Part shown: piece after piece, positions 1-8,700 of the stretch
Layout of the letters: each line of letters opens with the position of its first letter
Numbering within the stretch: position 1 is the stretch's first letter
NCBI GenBank assembly: GCA_024220525.1
Contig: JAMYWO010000103.1
Span: 122,899 to 135,835, forward strand
From: Cochliopodium minus
Taxonomy: Eukaryota > Discosea > Himatismenida > Cochliopodiidae
Length of the DNA: 12,937 nucleotides
Reading direction: 5' to 3'
Translations under genes and position numbers: made by a program
The notes under the pieces: model-generated
Databases searched by the model: none
Told to the model about the DNA's origin: nothing
What the model saw: the letters and a program-made list of their open reading frames with translations, nothing else

Positions 1-3000
1 GAAACCTATTTTAAAAAAGTAAATAAAAAGTAAAAAAATTAAAAAATAATTATAAAAAAATTAAAAAAAAAAAAATAATTATTTAAAAAAATAAAAAAAA
101 AACAATAAAAAAATAAAAATAAAAAAATAAAAATAAAAATAAAAATTATGAACCTGCAAATATCTCTCTCCTTCATAATTATGGACGATGGCAATAGTAG
201 CAGTGGTTCCCTCATATTCAAACTTACTCTGCAAATATTCGTCGATTTTCTTATTGATGGAGGAGAAGATGGAGCGCAGGTTTTCGGAGGATTTTTCTTT
301 TTGGAGAGCCTTTGACAATAACTCCGGAAAAAGCTTGGCGGCGATTTTCGAGGATTCTTCTCCTAGTCTTCCGTCGAAAATGGCGAAGAGTCCCAGACTT
401 TGTTGTTTTTGTTGGAAGGGATATCTTTATTAATAAAGAAAAAATTAATCAAAATTTCAAATAATATTTTTTAAAAAACAAAAAAATAAACACTATACTA
501 ATTAATAAAATAATTTAAAAAAAAATAATATAAATATAGAGATGTGCAAAATTTTACAACAGTTCAAAATTTGTTAGTTATAAATTAATATCCGCTAATA
601 AAGTTGTAAATTTTGGATATGTCTAATATAAATAAAAAATAATATAATCAATAAAAATAAATAAAAAAATAATAAAAAATCAAAAAACAAAAATATAAAA
701 AATATAAAAAAAAAAATTTTTTTTTTACTCACAACAGAACTCAGAGTTGTTGTTGATACTCAAACTATTTTTACCGATGGACTGTTGAATGAGCTTAGTG
801 ACAATCTGCTTGGGATTGCTGCGAGGCTTCTTAGAAGTCTTGGCAGAAAAATCTTTGACCAAAATAATCTCCGTATTCTCCTCCTTATTTATCTCAAAAT
901 TCTCCACATCGGAATTAAAAATATCCGTATCTAATCCTTCTAATAAATCGTTGAGAGCGGAGGTGGGGATGTTCATTGAATCTTTTTTCCTGTCAAATTC
1001 TTTGAGGGGTTGTTTGAGGAGTTTGTCTAGCGGAGATTTCATTTCTTTTGAGATTCCCAGCGTTATTGTCGTGTTTTGTTGGATATTTGGTTCTATGTCT
1101 TCTTTTCCGCTGTCTCTATCTTTTTTCTTTTAAAAATAAAATAAATCTAAAAAATAAAAAATAAAAAATAAAAAATAAAAAATAAAAAATAGAAAATAAA
1201 AAATAAGAAATAAAAAATAAAAAATAAAAAATAAAAAATAAAATTATAAAAATAAAAAATAAAAAATAAAAAATTAAAACATAAAAAATAAAAAATAAAA
1301 AAACAAAAACAAAAAATAAAAAATAAATTAAAACATAAAAAATATAAATTAAAAAATAAAAATGAAATAAATTTCTTTTTTACTTTCGTGTTATGATTAA
1401 CTTTAAAAATGGGCTCACTATACTTTGGAAGAACAGAAGTGTCGTTGTTAGTGTTGGATTTAGAAGGGCCGCTCGTTCTGGAAGAAGTAGGAGAGAGAGA
1501 AGGCTGGTTAAATTTTTGCATGGAATTGGAGAAATTGAATTTGTGATTGCTCACCGTATTATTGTTAATAGTGTTGCTGTTTTTGTTTGTATTACTAATT
1601 ACAATATTTTTATTGTTTGCATTGTTTTCGGTTTTATTGTTATTTTTTTCGTTACTGTTTCTGTTGATGTTGTTATTGTTGATTGTTAAATTGTTGTTTT
1701 TGTTTGAGTTATCATTGTTTCCGCTTGAGGTGTTGTTATTGATTGTCTTATTGTTATTAGAATTGGTATTATTACCAACAACATACGTAGGAGAAGTGCT
1801 TATATTATTATTAACGTTCTTAGGAGAAGTGCTCATATTATTAGCACTATGAGGAGAAATGCTGAGTAGATTATTATTGTTTGTTTTATTATTATTAAGA
1901 GTGTTATTATTGGGAGAAGAGGGTTTGTAACTTACTTCCTGTATTTCCTGTATTTCCAATTTATTACTACTGCTATTATTAATACTGTTATTATTAATAC
2001 TGTTATTACTACTATTATTAATACTGTTATTATTCTCAATGTTATTGGAAACAGGAGATCCCATTTTCTTTTCTACCCTCGTCTCATAAGCAGGAGACCT
2101 AGACTTTCCACTCTCATTCTTACTCTCACTCTTTACACCATAAGTACCATTATTATCATCACCATTATTAGTATAATTATTATTCTGGTTGTTATGGATT
2201 TTAACATTATTAACATTATTAACATTGATGTTTATTCCTTTAGACTTTTTCTCTTGACCATTAATTCCAGTTTTAACAATGTATTCGATTATGTTTTGAA
2301 CGGAGGAAGGAGGCAAATCCAAATTTCCCACCAAGTTCTTCACCTTCTGTATCCCCTCGAACGCGTTCTTCTTGTCCGACTCGTTTTTAAACATGCTGAA
2401 GAACTCCATTGTCTGCTGCTTACTTATCAGTTTCCTTTGCTTCAACTTGTTCTCGTTTGCGATTTCCTCCTTCAGCTTCATCTTCACATCTTTGTTCTTC
2501 CGATCAGATGATGCCTGCATGAAGATCCTCAAATCTTCATCCGTGATGGAATCCTCTGTATCATCATCTAACAGCATTGCATATTCCAATTGTGATTTCG
2601 ATCTGTGGTAGAGATTGTCTATATTGAGCGATTGTGTTGCATGTCTCACATAATTATCCTCCTCTTTCTCATATTGTGTTATCAAGGAGTTATATTCGAT
2701 GGGGGATACCAATTTCTTCAGCAGATTTCTTATCCAGATCCCATTCTGTTGCAATATGAATTGTAAGGCTACTATTTTCTTATCTTTCTCTTTGCTTTCC
2801 TTTATATCCTCCACTACATCCATTTCTTTTGCCATCTCGTTTAATTTTATTGTATCTCCCAATATGCTCTTTGATTCTGGATTGATTTTGTTGGAATCAT
2901 CTAAAGAGATCACTTCTTTTAGATTTGAATTCGATCTCTTCACTCTTACTGTTGATCCGCTTGGTTTCTTCTTGATCATTTCTGTGATATTTTGCTTCAA

Positions 3001-3490
3001 TTTTTCCTTTAAATAAAATAATGTCAGAATTGAACCTATAAAAGTTCAAATATGGTACATTTTGTTCCAAAAGCAATTATAAATTATAAATTATTTTATA
3101 TTTTCGAAAGGCGAATTTCTTTTTCTGCTTTGTACATTACAAAATAGATATTGATTGATATGTACTGATAGAATCCATCTATCTTGGAGAATATATTAAT
3201 ATTATGAATATTATGGATTCAAATGTTGAAATATGATAATATAGTACAACTGCATTGATTTTCTCTTTCAAATGATAGAAGAGGATTTATAAATTGAATA
3301 TAAATTTTGATTTTTTTTGAATAAAATTAATATCCCTTCAAATATTCCTTACAGGTATAGTCAATTCGTTTGCTTCCATCAGTAAATGTTCATTCTTCGA
3401 ATGGAAACAAGTGACACATACATCTTTTCTCCATCTTTGCTGTTTATAAGATTGACAAGCACATTTCTGGCATTTTTCAATAGTGGACAT
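1..3490 (-). CDS. PP2C-like (probable pseudophosphatase) protein with N-terminal Cys/His cluster and Asn-rich region; 3' end outside window
   Basis: Spliced model with exons 3490-3353, 3006-1384, 1126-729, 424-154 and 5-1. Every junction keeps phase, and all four introns are GT-AG (GTAAGG, GTAAAA, GTAAAA and GTTCAT donors). Protein seen so far is about 811 residues. Residues 7-35 form C-x2-C-x-C-x12-C-x2-C-x-H-x4-H, a likely zinc site. About 47-300 is charged and helical, with no family I recognise. About 300-570 is Asn-rich. From about residue 695 comes a PPM/PP2C-type phosphatase domain: FAIFDGRLG (733-741) matches the FGVFDGHGG motif and EGTTATIAIV (791-800) matches the SGSTAVVALI strand. 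The usual R-x-x-M-E-D motif is replaced by GKNSLSINN (705-713) and the motif His by Arg739, so metal-dependent catalysis is doubtful. The start ATG at 3490 precedes the Cys/His exon; a later start at ATG 2979 is the alternative. The PP2C assignment is fairly sure, the 5' exon less so. Confidence 0.7.
6..153 (-). other. Intron of the PP2C-like gene (A/T homopolymer-like)
   Basis: On the minus strand the intron opens with CAG|GTTCAT at 153 and closes with AAAATAG|GTTTC at 6. It is almost entirely A and T, with T-rich sense strand. The downstream codons GTT TC. restart a Val-Ser that would begin the conserved LQV-NVGDS strand of PP2C proteins. That supports the splice although only five exon bases remain in the window. 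Confidence 0.6.
425..728 (-). other. 304-nt intron between the two PP2C-domain exons
   Basis: The donor is GA|GTAAAAAAAA at 728 and the acceptor AATAAAG|ATAT at 425. Phase 2 on the left and one base on the right rebuild a Glu codon (residue 720), joining NNNSEFCCE to YPFQQKQQ. Reading through the donor gives an immediate TAA at 727-725. No open frame or RNA gene is visible inside; the middle (540-630) is a little less homopolymeric than the ends. Confidence 0.65.
1127..1383 (-). repeat. Intron made of tandem AAAAAAT-type heptamers
   Basis: On the plus strand the stretch from about 1141 to 1371 is a degenerate tandem array of (AAAAAAT) units with a few G or C interruptions. It lies in an intron of the PP2C-like gene: minus-strand donor ACGAAA|GTAAAAAAGA at 1383 and acceptor TTTTAAAAG|AAAAAAG at 1127, phase 0 on both sides. 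Read through, the array encodes a meaningless Phe/Leu/Tyr-rich tail that could be mistaken for membrane segments. Confidence 0.7.
1430..2240 (-). repeat. Asn-rich low-complexity coding tract (AAY codon runs)
   Basis: Within the large exon 3006-1384 the minus strand is dominated by AAT/AAC codons mixed with Ser and Thr, giving roughly residues 300-570 of the PP2C-like protein. On the plus strand the same bases read as TTATTATTGTT-like runs. The tract keeps one open frame from the helical region to the intron donor, so it is coding and not a broken repeat. Such Asn-rich insertions are common in dictyostelid proteins; here it separates the N-terminal region from the phosphatase-like domain. Confidence 0.85.
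3007..3352 (-). other. 346-nt intron of unusual composition (or promoter of a shorter PP2C-like gene)
   Basis: The donor is ATACCT|GTAAGG at 3352, the only donor here close to the general eukaryotic consensus. The acceptor TTTATTTAAAG|GAAAAA at 3007 is preceded by CTGAC, a plausible branch site. Both sides are phase 0. Unlike other introns in the window it is not homopolymeric and carries an 8-bp inverted repeat (GAATCCAT at 3171-3178, ATGGATTC at 3213-3220). If the Cys/His exon were not part of the gene, this stretch would be the promoter for a start at ATG 2979. Confidence 0.45.
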
Positions 3491-3786
3491 AAATAAATGG
3501 GTTTTGGTTGATAAATGGATCTAATTGCTTGTAAATTGGATCGTATTTTTTTTAAATTATAAATGTTTCCAAAATGTAACAATATTAAGTGCTTCTTGAA
3601 GAGCATACATTCAAGGAAGAATAAAGAAGCAAATCCATCAAATATTTGAGAATATAAACATTTAAAATCAAATTTACAGTCATTAAATAAATTCTAATCA
3701 TTTTCCTTCAAGCATCCCTTTATACAATAACATTACTTGTCTTCACACCTTTATATTTAATAAAATTAAAAAAATTTGAAGAAGAA
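3491..3786. promoter_or_regulatory. Divergent intergenic region between the PP2C-like and AMPK-gamma-like genes
   Basis: These 296 bases separate two outward-facing start codons, so the region should carry promoters for both genes. It is less homopolymeric than the introns. A TATATTTAATAAAATT stretch lies about 30 bases before the plus-strand ATG, but no defined TATA box or transcription-factor site can be claimed. A minus-strand open frame without a convincing start crosses part of it (about 3692 to 3379); an extra 5' exon is not excluded. Confidence 0.5.
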
Positions 3787-5673
3787 ATGTGGTATACAGA
3801 TGATATAGACTTGGAATTAGAAGATGATAGCACAGATGAAAAAGAAGAGTATAAAAACAATGAAGATTCAGAGATATCTTTCATAACAAATAAATCGGAC
3901 GATTCCACACTAAAAGATAGAAATAATCAAATAAAGATGACATCATCATCATCCACTCCTAAACTCAAAACAGAATCACCGTTCACAGAGCAAACAACAC
4001 TTACAAAAGAACAATATGCGTTATATTTCTCTGAATTATTGAAAAAATATACTTGTTTCGATTTCATTCCTGAAAGTGGCAAGATTATATTGATAGACAC
4101 AAGATTAAGTGCATTATCTGTGTTTTATATATTGGAAAAAAATGGTACACAAAAAATTTTATTATTTTTTTTTTTTTTGAATTTTTTTTCAGCTAAATTT
4201 AAAAATTATTTGAAATTATTAAAATTCAATAAAACATAAATCTAATTCCAAATTCTGATTCTAATTATTTTATTTTTATGTAAAAGGTATTGGAGCTGCC
4301 CCATTATGGAACGAAGAAGAAATGAATTTTTCTGGGATTATAACATTATCGGATTACATAGACATTCTAAGAAAATGCTACAAAAAAGGTTTTTACATTT
4401 TGATTAATATTTTTTTTAATTATTTTTTTTTTTAATTAATTTATTTTTTTTTAGCAACAAAAAATAAATTAAATTTAATTGAACAATTTCAAAAAAGTGT
4501 TTTTGAATGGAAAACAGTACTGAGGAAATATCAGAAGGATGTCGTTTTCTGTGTACCTGAAGACTCGATTTTTGAAGCAACTCAGCTTTTCATCAAATTC
4601 AATATACACAGAATTCCTATCTTCGATATTCAAACTAATAGTTGTTTATCCATGTTGACATTTCAACAAATTATAAGGCAATTTTTGAATATTTTATATT
4701 TTATTTTATTTTTTAAAATTTTTGTTTAGTTTTTATTTTTTAGTTTTTAGTTTGTTATTTTTTTAGTTTGTTATTTATTTTTTTAGTTTTTTATTTTTTA
4801 AAATTTTATTTAGCTTTTAGTTTGTTATTTTTTATTTTTTTATTAGCTTATTTTTTATTTTTTTATTTTTTTTATTTATTTTACATTCAATTTTTTACAT
4901 TTTTTTTTAAATTTTTTATTTTTATTTTTTATTTTTATTTTTAAACTTATTTTTTAAAAATTTTTCATATTTTTTTAGTTTTATTATAAAATAAAATTAA
5001 ATTTAAATTTAATTTTATTTTTAAAGATACTTCATATCAGTAATTTCCAAGAAAGAAAATTCGTTGGGGAACACTATTTCTAATTTGGGACTGGGAGAAT
5101 TCAACAAAGTGTTGGCCATTTCCAAACACACTCCCTTCATTGAAGTCTTACACCTCTTTGTTAAGAAAAAAATCTCCGCTATACCTCTATTAGAAAATGG
5201 TAAAAAAAAATTATTCAAAAATTATTTATAAAAAATAAATAAAAAATTAATAAAATTATTTTAGGAAAATATTGCTCTGTTTATCCTAAGACAGCTGTCA
5301 AACATTTTGTTAAAAGAAACATAAATAATTTTGATAATTTCAACAAGCCAATTTATGAGATTTTAAGCGAATCAGTAAAAAAAATAAAAAAAAAAAAAAA
5401 AAAATTTTTCATTTATTTTTAAAAATTTTTGTTTGTAAAATTTTTTTCGTTTGTTTTTAGAAATATTCAAAGCAACAACATTTGTATGTATGTCAAAAAA
5501 ATGAATCAATCATGTCTGTCTTGAAAAAATTCCAAGAATCAGGAATCAATGATCTTTCTATTGTTGAGGAGGGAGAAGTTATTGGTGTTTTGTCTTTGCG
5601 TGAACTGTTCAATTTTTTTTTGGGAAACACAGAAAATCAAAAGCCTAAAAATCATTTGTTTAATATTAATTAA
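3787..5673 (+). CDS. AMPK gamma / SNF4-like subunit with four CBS motifs, 392 aa
   Basis: Six exons: 3787-4144, 4287-4388, 4455-4677, 5027-5199, 5265-5374, 5461-5673, total 1179 nt, all phases consistent, TAA stop. The regulatory gamma subunit of AMP-activated/SNF1 kinase binds adenine nucleotides through paired CBS motifs. Order: acidic Ser/Thr-rich extension (1-85); CBS1 with NGIGAAPLWNEE (119-130), close to human NGVRAAPLWDS; CBS2 with NIHRIPIFD; CBS3 with KISAIPLLENG; CBS4 with GINDLSIVEEGEVIGVLSL near the C terminus. Length suits the family. CBS2 keeps the His-Arg pair, but CBS1 has Gly where human gamma-1 has Arg70 and CBS4 has Asn-Asp where human has His298-Arg299, so nucleotide sensing may be reduced. 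Start chosen at the first in-frame ATG after a TAA at 3688-3690. Intron 3 has a GC donor. A diverged paralogue of the true gamma subunit is the main alternative. Confidence 0.88.
4678..5026 (+). other. 349-nt GC-AG intron rich in TTTTAG repeats
   Basis: The exon ends ATAAG|GCAATT at 4678; no GT donor here keeps the frame, the first downstream GT lying after the conserved alignment has ended. The acceptor is TTTTTAAAG|ATAC at 5026. Splicing gives IIRYFISVISKKEN, which lines up with the CBS2-CBS3 linker of AMPK gamma proteins. The interior is T-rich with repeated TTTTTAGTTTGTTATTTT-like units between about 4730 and 4850, so many decoy TTTTAG acceptors precede the one used. Confidence 0.65.
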
Positions 5674-5754
5674 AAAAAAAAAATAAACATTTTTTCTGTT
5701 TTATTAAATTAATTTTCAAAAAAAACTTTTAATTCAAAAAAATTCTTTTCTTAT
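5674..5754. terminator. Convergent 3' spacer with candidate polyadenylation signals on both strands
   Basis: The plus-strand AMPK-gamma-like gene and the minus-strand receptor kinase end 81 bases apart. AATAAA occurs on the plus strand at 5682-5687, 9 bases after the TAA. On the minus strand AATAAA is the complement of 5700-5705, 50 bases past that gene's stop. In such A/T-rich DNA these hexamers are expected by chance, so this is position-based inference. Confidence 0.35.
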
Positions 5755-8700
5755 TTAAAAAATAATCAAATTTCCTTCCAGTTCACTTTTTTCAAGATAT
5801 TTCAAAATTTCTAAGAAGGAAGTTCTTTCATTTGGCTCAAACTTCCAACAATCCATCATGATATTCTTCAAAACAAGAGGACAATATTCTGGAATGAACA
5901 AAGTTTCTCCCTAAAGAAATTTTTTTGTTAAAATAAAAGAAAAATAAAAATTTTTAAATAAAATAAAATAAAATTTAAAATAAAATAATAAATGAATTAA
6001 AAGAAAACAAAATAAAAAAGAAATAAATAGAAGAAATAAAAATAGTTTTACCTTTAATACTTTATCTTCAATCATAAAATCAAATGGAACATCAAACCAT
6101 GGTATTTTCTTCACAACACATTCCCATACTATGATTCCAAAACTGTAAACATCTGCTTTTGTGGTGTAGTGTCCTCCTGACTGTTCTTTATTCTTCAATA
6201 TTTCAGGAGCAGCCCATCTGGTGGTTCCTACACAACTTGTCATAGTTTGAAGGACAGCAGGCCTAGATATTCCAAAATCTGCTACTTTTGCAATCCAATT
6301 TCCAGTTATCAAAATATTTTGTGATTTCAAATCTCTTTCAAACAAAACAAAAACAAAAATAATTAAAAATTTTATTTAATAAAAAATGAAATAAAAATTA
6401 TTTCTTTAAATAAAAAAATGATTTAAAATAAAATAATAAAAAATGATTTAAAATAAAACAATATTTTAAAAATAAATAAAATTATTATTTAAAATAAAAC
6501 AATAATAAAAATAAATAAAACAATTAAAAAATAATTTAATTTATTAAAAAAAATGATATATTTACCTGTGCAGGACAGGATCATCTTGAGAGTTAAGATA
6601 TGCTAGACCACGACAACAATCCATAAAAATGTCCTTCATTCTTTCTAATGTGAGTTCTTGGGGGGTTTGGTTGATCACATCATAAAGACATCCCCTCGTT
6701 GCAAATTCTGTTATAATACAAAGTGGTTTGTTTGATGCTCCTGTTAATAAATTAATGAAATCAATAAATAATAATTTTTAAAAATAAAAATAGATTAAAA
6801 AATGAAAATAATTGATAAAAATTATAAAATTAAAATTGATTATATAAAAAATGGAAATAAATAAAATATAAAAAGTGAAAATAAAAAATATTTATGGAAA
6901 TATAAAAAATAAAAAATAATAGATGAAAATTATAAAATAAAAAATAATAATGGAAATAATTAAAAAAAAAATGTAAAAATAAAAAATAAAATTAAAAAAA
7001 AATAATAATAATATTAAAAATTTTTATAAAAAAATGTTTATGGAAATAATTAAAAAATAATTATTAATTAAAATAAAAATTTAAAGTTATTTTTTTACCA
7101 ATAAATAAAACAATATTAGGATGTCTTAATTTTATCAAGTTTCTCACTTCTCTTTTGAAGTCTTCTACCACATTGGAAGTGTAATCCTCGAAATAAGTTT
7201 TACATGCTACAACGGTTCCTTTGAAGTATGCTTTGTTCACTACGGTGTAGGATCCTTTTCCGATGGGTGGATTTATAATTTCTAGTTCTTTGTAATTAAT
7301 GTGCCATCCTTTATTCATGTTTTTTCTTCTCATAAATTAAAAAAATAATTAATTAAAGTAAAATTTAACAATATAAAAAAAGAATATAAATTTAAATTAA
7401 AAATAAATAAAAATAAAAATAAAATATTAGAAAAATTAAATTAAATAAAAACATTTGATTTCTAAAATAAAAATAAAAATAAATTTAGAGAAAAAATAAA
7501 AACTAAAAAAAATAAAAATAAAAAATAAAAAATCAAATATAAAAAATAAAAAATAAAAATGAAAATAAAATGAATAAATAAAAATAAGAATAAGAATAAA
7601 AAATAAAAATAAATTTAGAGAAAAAATAAAAATGATTAAAAAAAATAAAAATAAAATATTAATAAATAAAAATAAACTTATTGAAAAAATGAAATAAATA
7701 AAATAAAAATAATAAAATAAATTGGGCGAAAATGAACAAAAATATTTTTTTACATTTCAAACTGTGATTCGAAAGATGAATCGAAAGTATCATTGTTATT
7801 CGAAATTTGGTCATACAAAGAAGTATTGACAACAAGACCATCACTCTCCAAATCAGAAAAAAGACGGGTTTTATACAATTTTTTGCGATGAGAAACAATG
7901 TTGGCCAAAGAAACAGTCAAAGCTAAAAAAATGATCAAACAAAAAATTGCCGCCAAAATTAAGAAAAAGGTGCTGAGATAGGAAATGGGTTCGATTATTA
8001 CTTGGATTGCTCTTGCGATGGATCCTTTTCTCCAGTATGTTATTGTGCCTATTTGTCTCCATTCGTTTCCGTTCCATTGTGCTACATTTCTCGCTGTTGT
8101 TTCTCCTGCTTGTGTGAAAAGCCTTTTTTTAAAAAAAAATAATAAAAAATATTTAAAGAGTTTTTTATTTTTACCCTGCTGCCCAAACATTGTTATTGTT
8201 TATCACAAAAATAGAAAATACAGGTTGATCCATGCCCTATTTGAAAATTTATTTTATTCATACATTCAAAAATTACAAAATTATTTAAAAAAATTTATTA
8301 AGAAAAATAAAAAATAAAAATTTATTAAGAAAAATAAAAAATAAAAAATTTTATTAACAAAAATTTATTAATTTTCTTTTTTTTACAGTTGACATGGATT
8401 GCCATCTATTTCCGTCGTGATACGCAATGTTTCCCGCTATGATGGAGTTTTGTCCTATCCTTTGGAAAACACCTCCTATGTAGAGATGTTTTCCATAGGG
8501 GTAAATCGAGTACACTATCACATTTGAACAATTAAAAGATTTTGTAAGATTGGAACCTAATAAATAAAAATAAAAATAAAATTTGAAATAAACAAATAAA
8601 ATTGAAAATAAAAAAATTAAAAATAAAAATAAAAATAAAAAATAATTAAATAAATATCAATAAATTTATTGAAATAAGAGAAAAATATGAAAATAAATAT

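Noticed and set aside
1147-1383. Phe/Leu/Tyr-rich 'membrane' tail on the Asn-rich open frame
   Set aside because: It is read-through of an intron made of AAAAAAT repeats; a GTAAAA donor at 1383 precedes it and an in-phase acceptor at 1127 follows.
1393-3016. Several plus-strand open frames of 79-105 codons opposite the Asn-rich exon
   Set aside because: They are antisense shadows of AAY-rich coding sequence, made of Val/Leu/Phe runs with no domain and no consistent splice structure.
3379-3692. Minus-strand open frame of about 100 codons overlapping the Cys/His exon in another frame
   Set aside because: It has no recognisable domain and lacks a convincing start. The alternative frame with the regular Cys/His spacing and an in-phase donor is better supported. 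An extra upstream exon is not fully excluded.
4145-4239. Continuation of the first AMPK-gamma exon to a stop at 4239
   Set aside because: Intron read-through. The GTACAC donor at 4145 and AAAAG acceptor at 4286 rebuild the conserved NGIGAAPLW motif.
7985-8317. Plus-strand open frame of 110 codons opposite the membrane exon
   Set aside because: Antisense shadow: it crosses two introns of the minus-strand gene, whose exons carry clear repeat and membrane signatures.
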